Part shown: positions 52,269 to 55,149 of the stretch, in pieces | Numbering within the stretch: position 1 is the first letter of the stretch | Layout: the number at the start of each line of letters is the position of its first letter | Assembly: GCA_903882645.1 (NCBI GenBank) | Contig: CAIRXZ010000275.1 | Coordinates: 1 to 55,149, forward strand | Direction of reading: 5' to 3' | DNA from: an uncultured Acidobacteriia bacterium | GTDB lineage: Bacteria; Acidobacteriota; Terriglobia; Bryobacterales; Bryobacteraceae | Length of the DNA: 55,149 nt | Made by a program: the position numbers and the translations under genes | Notes under the pieces: model-generated | What the model saw: the letters and a program-made list of their open reading frames with translations, nothing else | Database searches by the model: none | What the model was told of the DNA's origin: nothing

Positions 52269-52567
52269 GCGATTGGACTGGTTACTCCCTGACGATCCCT
52301 AAGATCGGCCTTTCACGTCTTTCAATGGGGCGGATGCCAGGCGTTCACAACATATTTCGACAATGAAATCAATCACTTACATGCATTACCCTGGCCCCCG
52401 GGTGGTATCCTGTAGGCGGGATCGTCTCCAGCCCGCCGATGACGTCGAGTTCGGTTTCATCATCCGGCGTCCCCCGGGATACCAAACGAACCTAATCCCA
52501 TTTCCGAACACTAAGCCCATGGCTGCAAATGAACGTAGATCGACGCCGCTTGAAAAAGCAACTGGTG

Positions 52568-52606
52568 TATCCGTGTTCATCGGCGTTAATCCGCGGCTGA
52601 GAATTG
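52568..52606. repeat. Dispersed GTTCATCGGCG repeat, third copy
   Basis: ATCCGTGTTCATCGGCGTTAATCCGCGGCTGAGAA is a single copy of the family seen at 22905, 23797 and 53622. It lies about 40 bases after the 3' end of wza in the direction of transcription. Confidence 0.65.
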
Positions 52607-52644
52607 GGTTGCCGGCCGGCAGGCGAAGGCGCCCGCCCCACGGC

Positions 52645-53574
52645 TCAGTAAGGGTGATAGATGATGACGCCGGTGGTCACTTGGATGGCTGCTTCTACTG
52701 CGCGGGCCAGGGCTTTCTTTGGCCCGCTTGGGGGAATGAAGAGGATGTCTTCGGACTGGAGGGGGACATCGCTCGATTGGCTGGCTAGGATCTTCTTGAG
52801 ATTGACGGCGATTTCGGCGCGATTGCCGCCGGCGGGGGCGGGGCGGAGGATGCGCGCGTTCTGGGGCGCCGCGGAGGGGCCGAGGCCGCCGGCGAGGGAG
52901 AGGGCCTTGAGGGCGGAGAGGGTGTCGCGGTCCTGGAGGGCGAAGCCGCCGGCCCTGGCGACCTGGCCGACGACGTAGACCATTTTGGCGCGGGGGACGG
53001 AGACAACGTCATCGGCGAGGATGACGATGTTTTCGGCGGGGCGGGCGCCGTCCATGATCTGGGGCAGTGCGACTTCGGCGATGTAGAACGCGCCGGAGGG
53101 GTCGGGGGCGGCGTTGGCGAGGGGGATTTTGCCATGCTCGACGCGGCGGGTGATCTTGACGGTGTAGCCGGCCTCGGGGGCGAGGCCGCCGGCGAGGGAG
53201 AGGATCTCGATGAGGGTCTTGCTGCCCTGGAGCTGGTAGATGCCGGGGTTCCTGACGGCGCCGATGACCGAGACGGGCTGGCTGCGGAACTCGACGATGG
53301 AGACGGACACATCGGGTGAGAGGACGAACTGGCCGAGGCGCTCGGACAACTGAGCTTCGAGCTGCTGGACGGTCAGGCCGGCGGCCTTGAGGCGGCCGAT
53401 GAGCGGGAGACGGATGAAGCCATCGACGTCGATGCGGTAGGGCCTATCGCCGAACTCCTGCACACCCACGGCCTGGATGGAGATCTGGTCCTGGGGGCCG
53501 AGGATGTAGGCCGGGGTCTGCGCGGGCAGGAAGGGGGCCGCGCAGAGGAGGGCTAAGAAGAGAGCGAGTTTCAT
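52645..53574 (-). CDS. wza: Polysaccharide export protein (Wza type)
   Basis: The 309-residue periplasmic/outer-membrane protein has a signal peptide (MKLALFLALLCAAPFLPAQ), a Poly_export domain (YILGPQDQISIQAVG near 23, then RIDVDGFIRLPLIGRL) and two SLBB domains (VSVIGAVRNPGIYQL near 112 and VYVVGQVARAGGFAL near 205). It forms or feeds the export channel for the polymer. It is shorter than E. coli Wza (379) and lacks its C-terminal amphipathic helix, and the signal peptide has no clear lipobox, so anchoring may differ. ATG 53574 starts the signal peptide. Confidence 0.9.
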   Translation of the reverse strand: MKLALFLALLCAAPFLPAQTPAYILGPQDQISIQAVGVQEFGDRPYRIDVDGFIRLPLIGRLKAAGLTVQQLEAQLSERLGQFVLSPDVSVSIVEFRSQPVSVIGAVRNPGIYQLQGSKTLIEILSLAGGLAPEAGYTVKITRRVEHGKIPLANAAPDPSGAFYIAEVALPQIMDGARPAENIVILADDVVSVPRAKMVYVVGQVARAGGFALQDRDTLSALKALSLAGGLGPSAAPQNARILRPAPAGGNRAEIAVNLKKILASQSSDVPLQSEDILFIPPSGPKKALARAVEAAIQVTTGVIIYHPY

Positions 53575-53621
53575 GGGTGCTCCGGGAATGCCGAAAAAGT
53601 TCGGGAAAACGATTCCTGGCC

Positions 53622-53711
53622 GCGGATTAAAGCCGATGAACGCGGATAAGAACCAATTCATTTCAATCGGTTGTTTTCCATCGGCGTTCATCCGCGTTCA
53701 TCGGCGGCTAA
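53622..53711. repeat. Dispersed GATGAACGCGGAT repeat, inverted pair, fourth copy
   Basis: CCGCGGATTAAAGCCGATGA and the inverse form GTTCATCCGCGTTCATCGGCGGC lie about 40 bases apart and can fold back. It occupies the gap between the RHH gene and wza, with no frame of note. Confidence 0.75.
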
Positions 53712-53960
53712 TTATCTGGCCGTGGACAGAATCTGGACGATGCGGGTGACTTCCCGGTCGAGCCGTGCGACGCGGTTATCGAGGGCGCCGACGCGGGTGT
53801 GGAGCTCCTGGAGGTCGGGATCCAGGAGCGAGGATGCGCCATTGCTCAGGAGGGCCTGCATGGCTTTGCGGGCGACTTCGGAGACGCTGCCGGCATCGCG
53901 GATGGCGCAGAGGGTTTTGAGTCCGTGGTATTCGTCTTCGGAGAGACGAACGGAGATCAT
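53712..53960 (-). CDS. Ribbon-helix-helix protein with coiled-coil tail
   Basis: The 82-residue protein starts with a strand and two helices of RHH type (MISVRLSEDEYHGLKTLC, then SVSEVARKAMQALL) and ends in a heptad-like coiled coil (LHTRVGALDNRVARLDREVTRIVQIL). It follows the antiterminator gene by one base and precedes wza. It may be a DNA-binding regulator of the EPS locus. Similar small RHH proteins are not well studied. Confidence 0.75.
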   Translation of the reverse strand: MISVRLSEDEYHGLKTLCAIRDAGSVSEVARKAMQALLSNGASSLLDPDLQELHTRVGALDNRVARLDREVTRIVQILSTAR

Positions 53961-53961
53961 T

Positions 53962-54651
53962 TTAGACCGCGGTCTTAGCGCTGGCATAGGAATCCTTGGG
54001 CTCGATGCAGTCGCGGTCCACTTCGACGGCGACGGAACGCTGAAGCATGTTAACGGATAGGACGATTTTGAACTCTTTTCTTACGGCGATCAAAATACCT
54101 TCGACGTCGCGGAGCGCTCCGCGGGTTACGCGGACCGCTTGGCCGACGCGGAGGTAGGGCCAGGGGACGGCGGGGGCGCCCGCGCGGGCGACCGCCTGGA
54201 TGGCTTCGATTTCGCAGTCGGGGATGGGCGCGGGGATCTTGCCGAGGCCGACGATCCCGATCACGCCGGGGGTGACGAGGACGGGCAGGCGGCGGGCGAC
54301 GTCGAGGCGGCAGAAGACGTAGCTGGGGAAGAGCGGAACCTCGACGCGCTGGAGCCGGTCCGACCATCGGTTGCGGACGGCGTAGGTGGGGAGAAAACCG
54401 TGGTAGCCCTTGCCCCGGAGGGCGTCCGCTACGAGCTTCTCCCATCGCGATCTGACCCGAAGGGCGTACCAAGGGAGAATACGCTCGTATGGCACGGGAT
54501 CGGAGCCGGAAACCGCCTGGAGGAGGTTAGATGGGTTCGTCAATGCGCCCGCCTGGGGAGAGAATACGGCCGAATCGGCGATTTTGGGTAAGCTACCGCC
54601 TATTCGGTCCCATCCGGGGATATCCGAAAGAAAAAAGAGACAGATCACCAT
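53962..54651 (-). CDS. NusG-like transcription antiterminator (UpxY/LoaP type)
   Basis: The 229-residue protein has a NGN domain (WYALRVRSRWEKLVADALRGK near 60-80, FLPTYAVRNRWSDR, VEVPLFPSYVFCRLD) and a C-terminal KOW domain (LRVGQAVRVTRGALRDVEGIL near 165). Specialised NusG proteins of this class keep RNA polymerase running through long EPS or antibiotic operons. It is the first gene of the EPS locus, as expected. The start is uncertain: ATG 54651 and TTG 54678 both lie before a poorly conserved stretch of about 50 residues, so the true start may be further in. Confidence 0.88.
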   Translation of the reverse strand: MVICLFFLSDIPGWDRIGGSLPKIADSAVFSPQAGALTNPSNLLQAVSGSDPVPYERILPWYALRVRSRWEKLVADALRGKGYHGFLPTYAVRNRWSDRLQRVEVPLFPSYVFCRLDVARRLPVLVTPGVIGIVGLGKIPAPIPDCEIEAIQAVARAGAPAVPWPYLRVGQAVRVTRGALRDVEGILIAVRKEFKIVLSVNMLQRSVAVEVDRDCIEPKDSYASAKTAV

Positions 54652-54806
54652 TCTAGGGCGTGTCGCGGGAATATTCAAGAGGTTGTATGACGAAAACAGT
54701 ACTACTAAGCGGGCTGGAATTGCGCGTATTCATGGACCGTCAGGGTTAACCAACTTTCGCAATTCGCGGCCGGAGCGGCACTTAAGTCCTGAAGAATCAG
54801 TAGAGG

Positions 54807-55149
54807 CTATGGAAAGGTCTTCACCACAAAACAGGGCTGCCGGCCAGCCGCCGCAGCGGCTCCGATGGCAGGATCTGCGGTGATGCGAGGGGGCGGTTGC
54901 GCGGGCAGGGCGAGCTTGAGCTTGCCGAGTACCAGACGGGCATCGGCTTCCGGTTGGGTGTAGCGGGGAAGGATCAGCCAGCGTCCATCGACGGCGCCTT
55001 CGAAATAGGTGCTCGTCAAATCGTAGAGCAGCACCTCGAAGTCGGCCTGAAACAGGTCGGCCCACTTCCCTCGCAACCACACGAACAGATCTTGCTTGTG
55101 CTCCAACACCCGGTCCAGGCAACGGTACAGCCGGTCCTTTTCCGCGACC
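54807..55149 (-). pseudogene. IS1634-family transposase fragment with internal deletion
   Basis: Read leftward from the window edge, the frame gives EKDRLYRCLDRVLEHKQDLF and LLYDLTSTYFEG, closely matching the catalytic region of IS1634-type (DDE) transposases. After TYFEG the usual continuation is missing and a different, Pro-rich tail (KLKLALPAQPPPRIT) follows to a stop. This looks like the true C-terminus joined by an internal deletion. The 5' part lies outside the window. Confidence 0.65.

Larger units (their letters stand above)
52118..52644. other. Intergenic region wza-wzc (527 bases)
   Basis: No gene is seen. The region holds the second copy of the CTCCCTTACGGTCGCGGCTC hairpin (52206-52268), a nested foldback (TGGTATCC at 52403-52410 with GGATACCA at 52478-52485, and GGCGGG/CCCGCC inside at 52415-52437), and a single copy of the GTTCATCGGCG repeat. 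It may carry a promoter or regulated stop ahead of wzc; none can be called. Confidence 0.6.

Overview
The window is GC-rich bacterial chromosome. Dispersed palindromic intergenic repeats, the mix of gene families and the exopolysaccharide (EPS) gene set suggest an Acidobacteriota genome of the Solibacter/Bryobacter type. That placement is an inference; no rRNA or marker tree is available here.

Layout. (1) 1-2815, plus strand: a transposase start truncated by the window edge, then purC, cvpA, a Fis-type DNA-binding protein, a Gph-type phosphatase and a tiny zinc-binding protein, mostly with ATGA stop/start overlaps. (2) 2943-4773: a REP-associated tyrosine transposase (RAYT) inside long inverted repeats, followed by a minus-strand group of three small genes (RHH protein, zinc ribbon, possible nuclease-fold protein). 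(3) 4948-10371: an isoleucine/valine operon ilvB-ilvN-ilvC-cimA. It is preceded by an unannotated 28-codon leader peptide rich in Ile and Val and a terminator hairpin, a textbook layout for transcription attenuation. (4) 10380-15095, minus: a type III restriction-modification pair (res, mod). (5) 15308-19478: a secreted GH3 glycosidase and a convergent secreted GH127 beta-L-arabinofuranosidase, then tRNA-Ile2(CAU).

(6) 20025-54651: about 34 kb of EPS genes, nearly all on the minus strand. Read in the direction of transcription: a NusG-like antiterminator (LoaP/UpxY type), an RHH protein, Wza, Wzc kinase, the CDP-sugar genes ddhA-ddhB-ddhC, an FkbM methyltransferase, a YerE-like thiamine-diphosphate enzyme, an SDR, the flippase Wzx, glycosyltransferases, UDP-galactopyranose mutase, methyltransferases, the polymerase Wzy, a secreted beta-helix protein, a sulfatase-fold membrane enzyme, WecG/CpsF, the initiating transferase WbaP, a GDP-mannose 3,5-epimerase, a VanZ-like protein and a nucleotidyltransferase. 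A RelE toxin-antitoxin pair and remnants of a MNT/HEPN toxin-antitoxin pair sit between wbaP and the epimerase. The window ends in a decayed IS1634-type transposase.

How the parts fit. The EPS locus is a complete Wzx/Wzy-type system: WbaP loads the first sugar on undecaprenyl phosphate, the glycosyltransferases extend it, Wzx flips it, Wzy polymerises it, and Wzc/Wza control and export it. The sugar-nucleotide genes predict three uncommon residues: galactofuranose, an L-galactose-type sugar from GDP-mannose, and a CDP-derived 3,6-dideoxyhexose that may carry a two-carbon branch like yersiniose. Strong palindromic elements lie in several gaps of the locus, where an antiterminator at its head would be useful. 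The observations most worth testing are the ilv attenuator, the CDP branched-sugar cassette, and the HEPN gene that breaks off at the relE stop codon.
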